A stretch of DNA of 64,000 nucleotides from positions 1 to 64,000 of the forward strand of contig NZ_CP139977.1 in the NCBI RefSeq assembly GCF_034424625.1, given 5' to 3'. Of this stretch, positions 37,801 through 45,830 are shown piece by piece (positions within the stretch are counted from its first letter, which is position 1; each line of letters opens with the position of its first letter). The position numbers and the translations under genes are program-made. Source of the stretch: Janthinobacterium lividum (GTDB lineage: Bacteria > Pseudomonadota > Gammaproteobacteria > Burkholderiales > Burkholderiaceae_D). The notes below the pieces were generated by a model. The model ran no database searches, had not been told where the DNA came from, and saw only the letters and a program-made list of their open reading frames with translations.

Positions 37801-40800
37801 AAATCATCCGATCCAATTGCCTCGGCAAGATCAAGCGCACGACGAAAATAGGCCGCAGCCTCTTCAGTGCTTACTCGCCAGACTGCGCGAGCGAGATCAC
37901 CGTAGGATGATATTCTAGATCCGACATCGGTATCGAGCTGGATCTTACGCTCGACAAGACCGGCAAGAAGGAGCGCAGCATCATGGCACGGGGAGATGCG
38001 CGATAGTCGAGCAATCGAATTGGTCAGCTCCGGCGTGAATAGGCCTGGCGCACTCGCGATCCAGTCGGCCATGCGTTTCGCAAGCGAGGCATTGAACGCA
38101 CCTAACGCATCGGCAAGATCAAAAATCACTCGGAAACCGTTCCGTGTGAGATACGCCTTCCCATCACGATACGGATAGTTGGACGATTGCTCGACATCAC
38201 GGATAAGTCGTTCGAACGCTGCAACAACCATCTCATCTCGTGTCTTTCCACTCGGCGGACGAATGATGTCGGCGACATCCTGAGCATAGGTCAGCATCGG
38301 AAGAATCCGGTCGCCCAGCGCACGCGAGTAGTCTGAGCGTTTTTCCTCGTCGAGACCACACCGCCGCTTCCGTCGGAGTCGAGTTCCATCGAATTTCGGA
38401 GCCGCTAGCTTCTGGTTAAGCACCCGGCTGAAGGTCGCAGCGTCCCGCGATCGAGCACTTGCAGGCACCAACTCGATTAATTCCGCTGGTGCTATGTCAA
38501 TTAGGACGGGGCGCTTCCGGCTCAAAGCGGCTCGAACACCGGCGGCCAGTACGATCACATGGATCGCACGGTCGCTCGGATAGTGACTGGAATAGTCATA
38601 AACGCTTGGCGGTGTAAGTGCAGTTCCAGCGAGGATGCTTGCCGCCTCTTTCTCCATACCGAGCTCTATGGCAAGTGCCGATGCCAGCACACTAGCCATT
38701 GCCAAGCCTTCGCTTTTGCCGTTCGCAGAAGGTGCTGCAGCAAGTGCCGCGACAAGTCCTCTGGCGTAGGATAAGTCACGACCAACGAATGAAAGCGCGG
38801 CAGAGTAGAGTGCGCGAGATGGCAGGCGACAACGCAACAACCGCATTCCGATGCGGGTTTTGGGTGGATGCGCCGAACGCTGGTGTCGATCCAGAAGATC
38901 GAACAAATTCAGAAATTTGCCGAAGGCCACATCGTCGTCTTGACGAGCGAAAAACTCTGCAACGCGCACGTCATTGCCCGCCAGCATCTCGACATAGGCG
39001 AAGCCAATATCGTCCCACTGCCTTGAGGCACTCGATTTGCTAAAGCGCTCACTGCGTTTACTATGCGCGGCCCAATTGTGCCAATCGATTGATCGCCGTG
39101 CGTGGCGGCGGGCCTCGTCTCGGTCGCCTGCGAAGGCGTTCGCGAGTGCAAGCGCAGCGTGTTTCCCCCCAGGCCAGCCAACATTGGTCGCGGAAAGACG
39201 CCGCAAGGCTTCGGGGTCACCCGCTATTGCGGTGAGGTCAGGATGTTCGTAGAGGAAGCGGTCAGATCGCTCATGTCCCGCGGCAACGAGTGACGCTTCC
39301 AACAGCAGGCGCAGAAGATCGTCGGGCCGGCTCAGTTCTCCCGCCAAAGCTATCGCGGCGGTGATCCGCGATAGACGGATATCGCGTGCGCTTACCTGTG
39401 AAGCACCTCGTGGCACACGCAGATCATAGGCCAGTTCAATGAGCTGATCGGCATCGCACAGGGAGGTGAGCAACGCAGGCAGTGCCCGAGCTGCATAGTT
39501 TGAAGTGAGCTGGCGTTCTTGGAGTGTGGCAATTACGCGGTCTCGGTCAACCTGGCTCGCGCCATAGCTCGATCGGATCAGGGTCTCGGTCGGTTCATCT
39601 CGAAACATCAGACCGTGGGGCGTTCGCTCAAGCAAAGGGGCGAGGTCGGCAGCGAAACTTTCAACCTGCTCCGCGATCAAGCCGTGTGCGGCCGCCAGCT
39701 CTGCAATAGGAACAGGGGGCGCCAGCAAGGCAATGCCTGTGAGCAAGAGATCAATGTCTGCATCGCTTGCACCGCGAGCGCGTGCAGTTTCGCGCGCTTC
39801 GGTAAGGCGCTTGCGAATCAGCACGTTTAGCAAATCTTGCGGCTCTGCTGGTGTGTCTGGGAAAGACACGGGATCAAACGGTCGCCCAGTGGTAATCAGG
39901 CTGTCCAGACAGCGTGGGTTAAGGCCCGACCGAGTCTGCAAAGCGGCAATCTCATGAGCCGACGCATTCGGCACGCGCCGCTCAACAAGGGAGCGTACTT
40001 CGGAGTTAGTGAATAGTGGGATGGTGTAAGGTCGGTGCGAAGCACCACCGGTTGCCAGCGCGAGCCGTTCGGTTCGGCACGATGCGACGATGCGTACGCC
40101 GTCGATCGGATCTACGCTGATGCTACGCATGAGAAGGTGTGCGAACGATGATGTCACGGTATCCCGCGCGGCAAGCCCAGCGTGGTCGATCGCGTCCAGC
40201 ACCAGCGAAACACATGCATCGCTGCGAGTTTGCCTAGCTGTCTCCACCGACTGGGCAAGCCGTCTGCGGAATGCTCTCAGCAAGCTCGTTACATCAACTA
40301 CCGGCAATAGAATGTCGCACAGGCCTTGCCCGGCCATAAGGTTGGCAAGATGGACAAGCGTTCTTTCCGGGAGATGTCGGCCGTCGGCAGGATCCCGCCA
40401 GCGACCAGCGCCGAAACCATCGAAGAGCACCACGGGGCCATCGGCTTGCAATCGGTCGGCTAGGCCTTGCATCAGAACCGTCTTTCCCATCCCGCCCGCA
40501 GCATGGACAACGAGAGGAAGGCCCGTTTCTCGAGCGAAGGTTGCAATGTCTCCAAGGACGTCGCGCTGAATGACGATTTCAACTTCGGGAAACGCGTCAG
40601 GGGTGGGATACAGCCGATCCTCGTGCTCCACTTCCAACTCAGCTAGGACCGCTACCCGATCAACTCGTTTGTCCGTCTCGCTACCGGGACCGGCCTTGAT
40701 CCTGATAAGGTTCCGCAACTTGAGCAGGCGTTTCTCCGCATCAGGGTCTCCTGGTTCGCTCCATGCGGCAAGAGTTGTGGAAATCGCACGCTCAGCCTCT

Positions 40801-41396
40801 GTCAAGCTCCCCTGACTGCCCACCAAGTCCAGGCGTCGCAGCAGGTCAGCAAATGGATGAGGATAGTCTTTCATGGCTTCCGCGATCTGGCCTGTTTGAC
40901 TAGCAATATCACCGGATTCTTGCGTGCCTGCGATGAACGCAGAAATCGCTTTCCCCAAGTTCTCGTGTATGGGTCTGTTTGTCGCGAATTCATAGCGGAC
41001 TACGGCAAGAACGTGGTCATCGCCATGGGTCGCCCGCAGCTCAGAATCGGTTACAGCAAACTTGCAGAGAGTTGAAGCCAGGTCAGCAGCTCGAACTGCC
41101 TTTGAGGCGCTCGCGATCGAGTACTTGAACTGGACAACCTCGACCCGATGCGCCTGTGCAACATCCGTGGCGCCGTAATACCGAACAAGATCAGCAATCT
41201 CGACCGCGCCGATTTCCAAACTCTGCTCGTCCTGCGCGTCGAAACCTTCAAGCGTGATCGCTGTAAGGTTTGTCAGCGGTGGCAGGAGTTCAAGGGCGGT
41301 ACGCGCCGCCCAAGCTTCATGAAAGGCATGGCCCGCCTTTGATGCTCGAACTTTGTCGATTTTTATCGGCGTTGTGCCAGTATCGTGGTCACTCAT
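34821..41396 (-). CDS. Giant NTPase (2191 aa) with N-terminal nuclease-like domain
   Basis: A 2191-residue protein, the largest in the window. The N-terminus (residues about 18-125) has AGHAFHEAWAARTALELL, then EGFDAQDEQSLE, then VEVVQFKYS. This resembles the Cap4/DUF4297-type nuclease arrangement, with an acidic pair and Q-x-K. A P-loop, AAGGMGKT, lies near residue 300 and a Walker B segment, SLVLDAIDHAG, near 397, with R-rich sensor-type sequence after it. The remaining ~1600 residues are helical-repeat-like with an aromatic C-terminal region. The build is that of STAND/Avs-type defence proteins, unusually long. It follows the HTH gene by 21 bases and is probably regulated by it. GC content is high, unlike the 1337-residue relative at the left edge. 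Confidence 0.65.
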   Translation of the reverse strand: MSDHDTGTTPIKIDKVRASKAGHAFHEAWAARTALELLPPLTNLTAITLEGFDAQDEQSLEIGAVEIADLVRYYGATDVAQAHRVEVVQFKYSIASASKAVRAADLASTLCKFAVTDSELRATHGDDHVLAVVRYEFATNRPIHENLGKAISAFIAGTQESGDIASQTGQIAEAMKDYPHPFADLLRRLDLVGSQGSLTEAERAISTTLAAWSEPGDPDAEKRLLKLRNLIRIKAGPGSETDKRVDRVAVLAELEVEHEDRLYPTPDAFPEVEIVIQRDVLGDIATFARETGLPLVVHAAGGMGKTVLMQGLADRLQADGPVVLFDGFGAGRWRDPADGRHLPERTLVHLANLMAGQGLCDILLPVVDVTSLLRAFRRRLAQSVETARQTRSDACVSLVLDAIDHAGLAARDTVTSSFAHLLMRSISVDPIDGVRIVASCRTERLALATGGASHRPYTIPLFTNSEVRSLVERRVPNASAHEIAALQTRSGLNPRCLDSLITTGRPFDPVSFPDTPAEPQDLLNVLIRKRLTEARETARARGASDADIDLLLTGIALLAPPVPIAELAAAHGLIAEQVESFAADLAPLLERTPHGLMFRDEPTETLIRSSYGASQVDRDRVIATLQERQLTSNYAARALPALLTSLCDADQLIELAYDLRVPRGASQVSARDIRLSRITAAIALAGELSRPDDLLRLLLEASLVAAGHERSDRFLYEHPDLTAIAGDPEALRRLSATNVGWPGGKHAALALANAFAGDRDEARRHARRSIDWHNWAAHSKRSERFSKSSASRQWDDIGFAYVEMLAGNDVRVAEFFARQDDDVAFGKFLNLFDLLDRHQRSAHPPKTRIGMRLLRCRLPSRALYSAALSFVGRDLSYARGLVAALAAAPSANGKSEGLAMASVLASALAIELGMEKEAASILAGTALTPPSVYDYSSHYPSDRAIHVIVLAAGVRAALSRKRPVLIDIAPAELIELVPASARSRDAATFSRVLNQKLAAPKFDGTRLRRKRRCGLDEEKRSDYSRALGDRILPMLTYAQDVADIIRPPSGKTRDEMVVAAFERLIRDVEQSSNYPYRDGKAYLTRNGFRVIFDLADALGAFNASLAKRMADWIASAPGLFTPELTNSIARLSRISPCHDAALLLAGLVERKIQLDTDVGSRISSYGDLARAVWRVSTEEAAAYFRRALDLAEAIGSDDFDRTNHLLELTGRYSGPELQPASAHTMARILELNQNEDGKFPWTEYAKTMVPTAGRATLATLARLDDRDAARLGLSLGPALTILVRDSKLSVEAAVALFGLAAPVETWTWHISDFASEVIRRLPQKRWEWFFDFLLTEIDREDQLSPARETIQRLHDLCEQGLPATSHALLRIEGLLARLGPQSESRTVMPPSAAAKPPPVFPADLTDADDIDRQILNEEIDQSGRRWPVRTLIDLAKQANSPTERLGFVRAVVETTAATLVDKIHALDGYLEEWGRSSAAMRDALPDLGLRLATKHASELASSSNDAWGGWRGLELSFHSKRATLVEHVVAALRSTSDSLGGNAWLALAARLAPDVSASALAEGLERFLANTDEKLPSEVGDGPWNVRFTVPPDEATFVAGFVWARLGHPVAAMRWRAAHAVRRLMTAGRSDVIDRLIDRFGATSNLPFGDAKLPFYVMHAQLWLLMALARIAKDAATVFIPHRAFFEQIVCSTKFPHVVMRAFAIDILRALAPALRPEEREAMLAKLGSANRSPFPSAPGTDYREFRYATRPGSSPRPEDGFHLDYDFNKYQVERLCHIFACPGWEVEDRISAWVRRWDATVRGMYVCPRSRSNDESWSSGYVPDRDRYGGYLGWHALMLVAGELLATRAIAGDDWNGDAWATFLREYTLSRNDGLWLADLTDPFPLDLTKELDMPMPESGERSTVREDSNLLTPLLGLQDGKVAADWLQIAGRWSIGRDTTVTLRSVVANASDARAVSMTVLSSEAFFKWLPDDEDEIVRHFGGGHTVQPWVETTPNAERQLDRHDPYGAATALDRPFPSQWTRDLLGTSADDQVGRRWSIDGRTAYRAEAWGAEGGRGDYAWSETGYRLFIGRGELLSLLKVSERSLVIVLTLQKYHRGKSSGRAGDTSSFTNRSLVVVIDERGQIWSPRGLSRQVKETLAKIEADRRRDLYPRFRAIAGLPDERLSRRNDPPLSEEQYRLDIERLWPE

Positions 41397-41417
41397 GATC
41401 GGCTTGTCGTACCTGCG

Positions 41418-41942
41418 TCATCCTACCAAGGCTTCCAGCGCTTTGAACGCAGAACGTGGCAAGCGCCACCCCTCTTTCGCCACATTGCCCGGCAAGGCCA
41501 CCCGCGCCACGTCAAAAACGTCTTTGTCCAACACATAGTTGCCCTTGGCCTGCAACCAGGTCAGTACGTCCGCCAAGTGCCAGATCGACGCATTCCCTTC
41601 ATGCACTGGCGCAGGAAAACTACCCGGGTGAGCCAACATCAATTTGCGCATGTTCTGCCGCGACACCCCTACGATGTCTGCCACGTCGGTCAGCCCTACC
41701 AGATCTGGTGTCACTTCGATCAGCCGTGCCGACGGCGTGGCACGGTGTACATCTGCCTGCGCGCTACGCACAGCCTCGTCCGCATCCGTCGCCTCGCGAG
41801 CGAACTCTAGCACCAACCGCCCTGGTTGCACGATGCCTACCATAGCATCGTCGCAACCAGCTTCGCCCAAGCGTTCGACCAGCACATCCGAACCGTGAGC
41901 ATCATCGGCAAGCTGGTATTTCAATGTGAGGGTGTGTTCCAT
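41418..41942 (-). CDS. HTH DNA-binding protein preceding the giant NTPase
   Basis: A 174-residue protein. The N-terminal ~85 residues form an alpha/beta region (MEHTLTLKYQLADDAHGSDV). The C-terminal half holds a MerR/AlpA-style helix-turn-helix, LVGLTDVADIVGVSRQNMRK, then FPAPVHEGNASIWHLADVLT, where a Trp-containing strand precedes the recognition wing. ATG 41942 was chosen because AGGAG lies seven bases upstream; the frame extends to 42140. Its stop is 21 bases before the giant NTPase start. It is likely an autoregulator or an accessory sensor of that system. Confidence 0.65.
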   Translation of the reverse strand: MEHTLTLKYQLADDAHGSDVLVERLGEAGCDDAMVGIVQPGRLVLEFAREATDADEAVRSAQADVHRATPSARLIEVTPDLVGLTDVADIVGVSRQNMRKLMLAHPGSFPAPVHEGNASIWHLADVLTWLQAKGNYVLDKDVFDVARVALPGNVAKEGWRLPRSAFKALEALVG

Positions 41943-42246
41943 CGTGCTACTCCTTTGCTCCGTCATCGGTCTCATGCTGCTTACGATGCGTGGTGCAATT
42001 GTTCGCCACGCGCCGCAAGGCGCGAGCGTGAATATCGGGGTTCTTGGGTGTATTCCATATCGAGGCGATGCAAAACTCTCCACAACGGCACTGTTCGTCG
42101 TTTTACGGGCAATAAATACACCCTCAAGCGTGGTCGCCACAACCTCTACACGCCCCCTACTCTGCGCCGTACTTCAGAGCTTCCTCAATCTCTTTCTTCG
42201 GATGTAAAGGACGGGCCATCAATGATTTTCAGTATGGGGGGGGATT

Positions 42247-42274
42247 GGAATGATTGTCAAGAGACAATCATTCC
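42247..42274. promoter_or_regulatory. Perfect 12-bp inverted repeat
   Basis: GGAATGATTGTC and GACAATCATTCC are exact inverse complements separated by AAGA. No run of T directly follows on either strand (ATTTTT lies four bases off on the plus strand), so a terminator is possible but weak. It lies between the HTH gene, about 300 bases upstream of its start, and the integrase remnant. It could be an operator for the HTH protein, a recombination-site arm or a weak terminator. Confidence 0.45.
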
Positions 42275-42344
42275 GCCATTTTTAGGCTATTGCGCTCAGT
42301 GCCGGAACGACCACGTTTTCCGGCATCAGCTTCGGCACATAAAC

Positions 42345-42545
42345 CTATCCATCGCCCCAAGCATCAATCATGTTGGCCCACTCTTGCAGCATGTGGCTCC
42401 GCTGCTCGGCATACTCAGCCTTGTTGTAGACCGACCGGGAGGAACGTCCCTCCTCATGCGTTAAGGACTTCTCGATCCGGTCCCGGTTGAAGCCGATCTC
42501 GTTCAACAGCGTCGCCCCAGTGAGGCCCAAATCATGGACTGAATT
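42345..42545 (-). pseudogene. Tyrosine recombinase C-terminal remnant (P4-type integrase)
   Basis: The minus strand reads VHDLGLTGATLLNEIGFNRD, then IEKSLTHEEGRSSRSVYNKA and EYAEQRSHMLQEWANMIDAW to a stop at 42345. This is the end of P4-like integrases, with the box II His of IE-x-x-L-x-H and the nucleophile Tyr in SVYNKAEY. The Arg of the usual H-x-L-R is replaced by Gly. Everything upstream is lost at the junction with the TnpB remnant. It is probably the relic of the integrase that once inserted an island here. Confidence 0.75.
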
Positions 42546-42547
42546 GC

Positions 42548-42945
42548 CACGAATTCACTAGACACTCGCAAGTCGTTTGAAATGCGGCTTTTTGTAGGAT
42601 TTGGAGCAGCTTGTTGTTGAAGCGGTGACGTACGCGCCGTTACTGGCCCTCCTATCCCGTCGTCCAGGCACGCCTGGCTGGTGTGGTACGGTGGCGTGGC
42701 CAGCGACATGCCGCCGTTTCATGCAACCTTATAGCCAAGCCGATGGCGAAATTTACTCCATCCCTGAACGAGGATGGCGCGGTTCAGCCCCGACTTTTGC
42801 CTGACCTATTTGCCCGGCTACCGGCATCAACCAACTGATGAACCCGGTGTCGCCCACATCGCGACCAGGTGCTGCGTTGCTAGTCGATCTTGCAGCGGCG
42901 CGGGCAGATGGTCGATTAGGTCCACGGTGCCGGCGTAGCTGGTAT
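42548..42945 (-). pseudogene. Chimeric TnpB remnant, second copy
   Basis: The same defective unit as at 9393-9783. The minus strand encodes QKSGLNRAIL, KVAWNGGMSLATPPYHTSQ and then the foreign GIGGPVTARTSPLQQQA stretch in place of the zinc finger. It begins, on the minus strand, in a tail containing ATCGACTAGCAACGCAGCAC shared with the first copy. It ends in GTCTAGTGAATTCGTGGCAA followed by TTCA, which resembles the right end of dispersed-repeat copy K (GTCTAGCGAACTCGTGGCAA). Not functional. Confidence 0.7.
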
Positions 42946-42965
42946 GACTTAGGGAGATAACAGCG

Positions 42966-43345
42966 GACTATCGTCGCCGGACTAGTCAAAATCTGCCCCG
43001 AGATCAACCCAATGCGCGCGCAATGCATCGACGGTACGGGGAATGACGTGCAGCCGCCGTTTCTTCCTACCTTTGCCCGGCACCTTCAGCACATGCCACT
43101 GGGCGTGAGCACGTTGCTGCGGGCCGATACGGTTTCCGCGCGACGCACTCCCGAATCTCCCACCAACAGCAGCATCGTGAGGGCGATCCGGCCCCGCCCG
43201 CTGTCGGCTTGCAGGACACATCGCTCTAGCGCCGCGATCAAGACTTTCCAAGCCTCGGCCGTCATCGCCATGTCTACCTGGATCGGGGCGGTCTCGATAT
43301 CGACCTCGGGATCTTTGACCGCCAGCCAGGGATTGCCTCATGGGT
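42966..43345 (-). pseudogene. Second tyrosine-recombinase-like remnant
   Basis: Minus-strand pieces in two frames read [31 protein letters not shown] and [17 protein letters not shown], then after a frameshift near 43110 [20 protein letters not shown] and [19 protein letters not shown]. This is the central part of site-specific tyrosine recombinases (box I Arg in GVRRAE, the beta-hairpin GKGRKKR with the catalytic Lys). A TGA precedes the first piece and TAG follows the last. It is distinct from the P4-type remnant at 42345-42545. Confidence 0.65.
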
Positions 43346-43419
43346 AGCTGTGTAGGAAATCTTTCCGAGTATTGGCATTGCGGCTGTGAATCTTTTAGAC
43401 GCGGGCTTTCGCCTTTTGC

Positions 43420-43456
43420 CATTGACATCCTCCCCGCCTAAAGGACGGAGATTTCT
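43420..43456 (-). repeat. IS200/IS605-type right end (TnpB element terminus)
   Basis: On the minus strand, just past the TnpB stop, the sequence reads GAAATCTCCGTCCTTTAGG, then CGGGGAGGATGTCAATGG. An imperfect hairpin followed by this tail is the typical right end of IS200/IS605-family elements. For TnpB systems it is also the 3' part of the omega RNA that guides cleavage. The left end beyond 44679 was not clearly found. Confidence 0.6.
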
Positions 43457-44679
43457 ACTGCGCGGCGCGATGAGTTACGACGCGCTTCGATGGGTTCCTG
43501 CTTCTTCGAGCGGCCTGACTGCGCCATCTCTCCGCAGGCTGACAAGCGGTGCCCCCGCTCGAGCACATTAATCGCGCCGACGACATCGGCGTGTTTTTCG
43601 TAGCCACAATCGACACACAGGAACGACGCCTGCGTCTGCCGATTGTCTTTCGACACGTGGCCGCAAGCCGGGCATGTCTGGCTGGTGTGATGCGGTGGCA
43701 CGGCCAGCAACATGCCGCCGTTCCATGCCATCTTGTAGTCTAGCTGCCGTCTGAACTCGCCCCATCCCTGATCGAGAATGGCACGGTTCATCCCCGACTT
43801 CTGGCTGACTTTCTTGCCCGGCTGTTCGATGGTGCCTTTAGAGGACCTGGACATATTCCGTACCTGCAAATCCTCAATGCAGACGAGCGCGTGATTTCGG
43901 CTGATCGTCGTTGTGTTTTTGTGCAGGAAATCTTTCCGAGCATTGGCGATGTCGCGGTGAATTTTCTGGACGCGCGCTTTCGCCTTCCTCCAATTACTGC
44001 TGAATTTGACCTTACGGCCCATGCGGCGCTGGTAGCGCGCCAGGCGCTGCTGGTGTTTCTTGAAGCTGTTGAGCGGCGCGATGAAGCTGCCGTCGCTCAG
44101 GGTGGCAAAGCGGGCGATCCCAACGTCAATGCCGATCGCCGTCGCTGCTTTATGCAAGGGTAGTTCGACCTCGCGACGGGTCAGAATCGACGCGAACCAC
44201 TTGCCGCATGATTTGCTAATGGTGACTTTGCGCAACTCGCCGAGGACCTCGCGGCTGTTGCGGTAGCGCATCCAGCCCAGCTTGGGTAAAAAGATACGGG
44301 CGTTACCTTCATCGAGTTTGAACTCCTTCGAGCTCGCGTAGCGGAAGGCATCACCCGTACCCTTGCGTTTGAACTTGGGGAAACCAGCACGTTTCTCAAA
44401 GAAGTTTTTAAATGCCGACTCTAGGTCTTTTAAAGCTTGCTGCAAGGAACGGCATGGTGTGTCCGGCAGCCAAGGTGTGGCGGGGTCGTGCCGCCAGCTT
44501 GTGAGCACTTTGCACATGCCGGCGAAACCAATGTACCTTCCTCCAGCTTCATAGTTTTCTATTTGCATTGCCAACGCTTTATTGTAGACGAACCGGCAAG
44601 AACCGGCGAAGCGGCGCATGGCGCGCTCCTGTTCGCCGGTTGGTCTCAACTCGAACCTGTAGGCTTGATATCTTTCCAT
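43438..44679 (-). CDS. tnpB: TnpB, RNA-guided nuclease of an IS200/IS605-family element
   Basis: A 413-residue full-length TnpB. The RuvC-like residues are all present: Asp185 in AIGIDVGIARFAT, Glu269 in VCIEDLQV, and Asp365 in KHADVVGAINVLERG. The zinc finger CPACG...CVDCG (Cys336/339/355/358) is intact. The N-terminus YQAYRFELRPTGEQERAM is typical. TnpB uses an omega RNA from the element's right end to cut the empty donor site and retain the transposon. No TnpA (Tyr transposase) is adjacent, so the element needs a TnpA in trans. Two chimeric remnants with related sequence occur at 9393 and 42548. The protein looks active by its motifs. Confidence 0.9.
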   Translation of the reverse strand: MERYQAYRFELRPTGEQERAMRRFAGSCRFVYNKALAMQIENYEAGGRYIGFAGMCKVLTSWRHDPATPWLPDTPCRSLQQALKDLESAFKNFFEKRAGFPKFKRKGTGDAFRYASSKEFKLDEGNARIFLPKLGWMRYRNSREVLGELRKVTISKSCGKWFASILTRREVELPLHKAATAIGIDVGIARFATLSDGSFIAPLNSFKKHQQRLARYQRRMGRKVKFSSNWRKAKARVQKIHRDIANARKDFLHKNTTTISRNHALVCIEDLQVRNMSRSSKGTIEQPGKKVSQKSGMNRAILDQGWGEFRRQLDYKMAWNGGMLLAVPPHHTSQTCPACGHVSKDNRQTQASFLCVDCGYEKHADVVGAINVLERGHRLSACGEMAQSGRSKKQEPIEARRNSSRRAVEISVL

Positions 44680-44801
44680 GATTCTTCAAGCTTACTCGTG
44701 TGAAGGCAGTATCGGCCACAAGAAAGCTAGCCAATTTGCGCCGTATTTTGGCTTGACATGGGTCGCATACCGTACGGAATTGCAGCTCCGCTCTCCCTCA
44801 T

Positions 44802-45800
44802 CTACCTGAGCTGAAACCTCTGCCTCGCGATGATGTCGTCGAGCGAAGAAATGAGCGATGTTGAGACCAGGGCACCCATTTGGCCAAATCCACCAGGATG
44901 TGGTCCAAAGTTGAATGCAGTCCCCTCCTTTTGAGCATCCACGAAGTCATCCACCGTGCCGATGGCATCGATCAGGCCGATTTCCTTTGCCTCTAACCCG
45001 CTCCAGATTTCCCCGCTGGCGTAGTTAACGTCGTGCCTCAGGGCGCGGCCGCGCCGTTCCTCAAGTTCGCGCAAAAATGTCCGCCCTACCCTGTCCACCA
45101 AATCCTGCGCCTTGGCTTGCGCGTCTTGGCTAGGCGGTGTGAACGGATTCAAGAACGCCTTCAGGTGACCGGATGCATATACCTGCTGCGAGATTTCCAG
45201 GCGGTCCAGCGCACGCGACAGTTGCCATGGCGCGATGATGGCGCCAATCGATCCCACCAGACTATATTTCCCGGCGATGATCTTGTCGGCGTGCAAGGCA
45301 ATCATGTAGGCAGCCGATGCGCCGACGTTGCTGATCGCCGCCACTACCGGTTTCGGGTGTTTTTTCCTGAAAGAGTGAATCGCGCTTCCGATACGCTCGG
45401 CCTCGACGGGAGCGCCGCCGGGACTGTCTATCGCCAGAACTATCTGCGTAACGTTGCTGGACTCAAACGCCCGCTTCAGGGCCGGCACGATCTTGTCTGC
45501 GGACGCGAGTGAGGTTGCAGCGATCTCGCCTTCGATGTGCACTATGCCTATGACCGGGCCGAAGGGACCTATTTTAAACTGCAACATTTGCATGAAAAAG
45601 TACAGGCCGAACAGGAGTGGCATGAGAACGAGCAACGACTTCAGCGTCAAGGTGAGGCGGCGAGCAAATTTTCGATCCCGTTCAAGCGCCAGGCGTTCTT
45701 CCCTGAATCCCGCGCGTTGTTCGCGCATCTCGGCCAACATAAGTAGTGCGAGATTGCCGGCCTGCAGTTCAGCTTGACTCTTATCGTCTTTATTTTCCAT
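44802..45800 (-). CDS. S49 family (SppA/SohB-like) membrane peptidase
   Basis: A 332-residue protein with a charged N-terminus, one membrane helix (about residues 53-72) and an S49 protease domain. The domain includes VLAIDSPGGAPVEAERI, AISNVGASAAYMIALHADKI with the presumed nucleophile Ser162, and GHLKAFLNPFTPPS carrying the presumed Lys base. Stand-alone S49 peptidases are recurrent accessory genes in F-type conjugation clusters and may clear or process envelope proteins. ATG 45800 follows AAGGAAA. It lies downstream of the tra cluster on the same strand, 30 bases after the secreted 192-residue protein gene, so the two are likely co-transcribed. Confidence 0.85.
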   Translation of the reverse strand: MENKDDKSQAELQAGNLALLMLAEMREQRAGFREERLALERDRKFARRLTLTLKSLLVLMPLLFGLYFFMQMLQFKIGPFGPVIGIVHIEGEIAATSLASADKIVPALKRAFESSNVTQIVLAIDSPGGAPVEAERIGSAIHSFRKKHPKPVVAAISNVGASAAYMIALHADKIIAGKYSLVGSIGAIIAPWQLSRALDRLEISQQVYASGHLKAFLNPFTPPSQDAQAKAQDLVDRVGRTFLRELEERRGRALRHDVNYASGEIWSGLEAKEIGLIDAIGTVDDFVDAQKEGTAFNFGPHPGGFGQMGALVSTSLISSLDDIIARQRFQLR

Positions 45801-45830
45801 GGCGTTTCCTTGGGGGCTAGGCGCGATAAG

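Noticed and set aside
44753..44790. TTGACA at 44753 as a promoter
   Set aside because: No -10 box follows at 16-18 bases and no plus-strand gene lies downstream.
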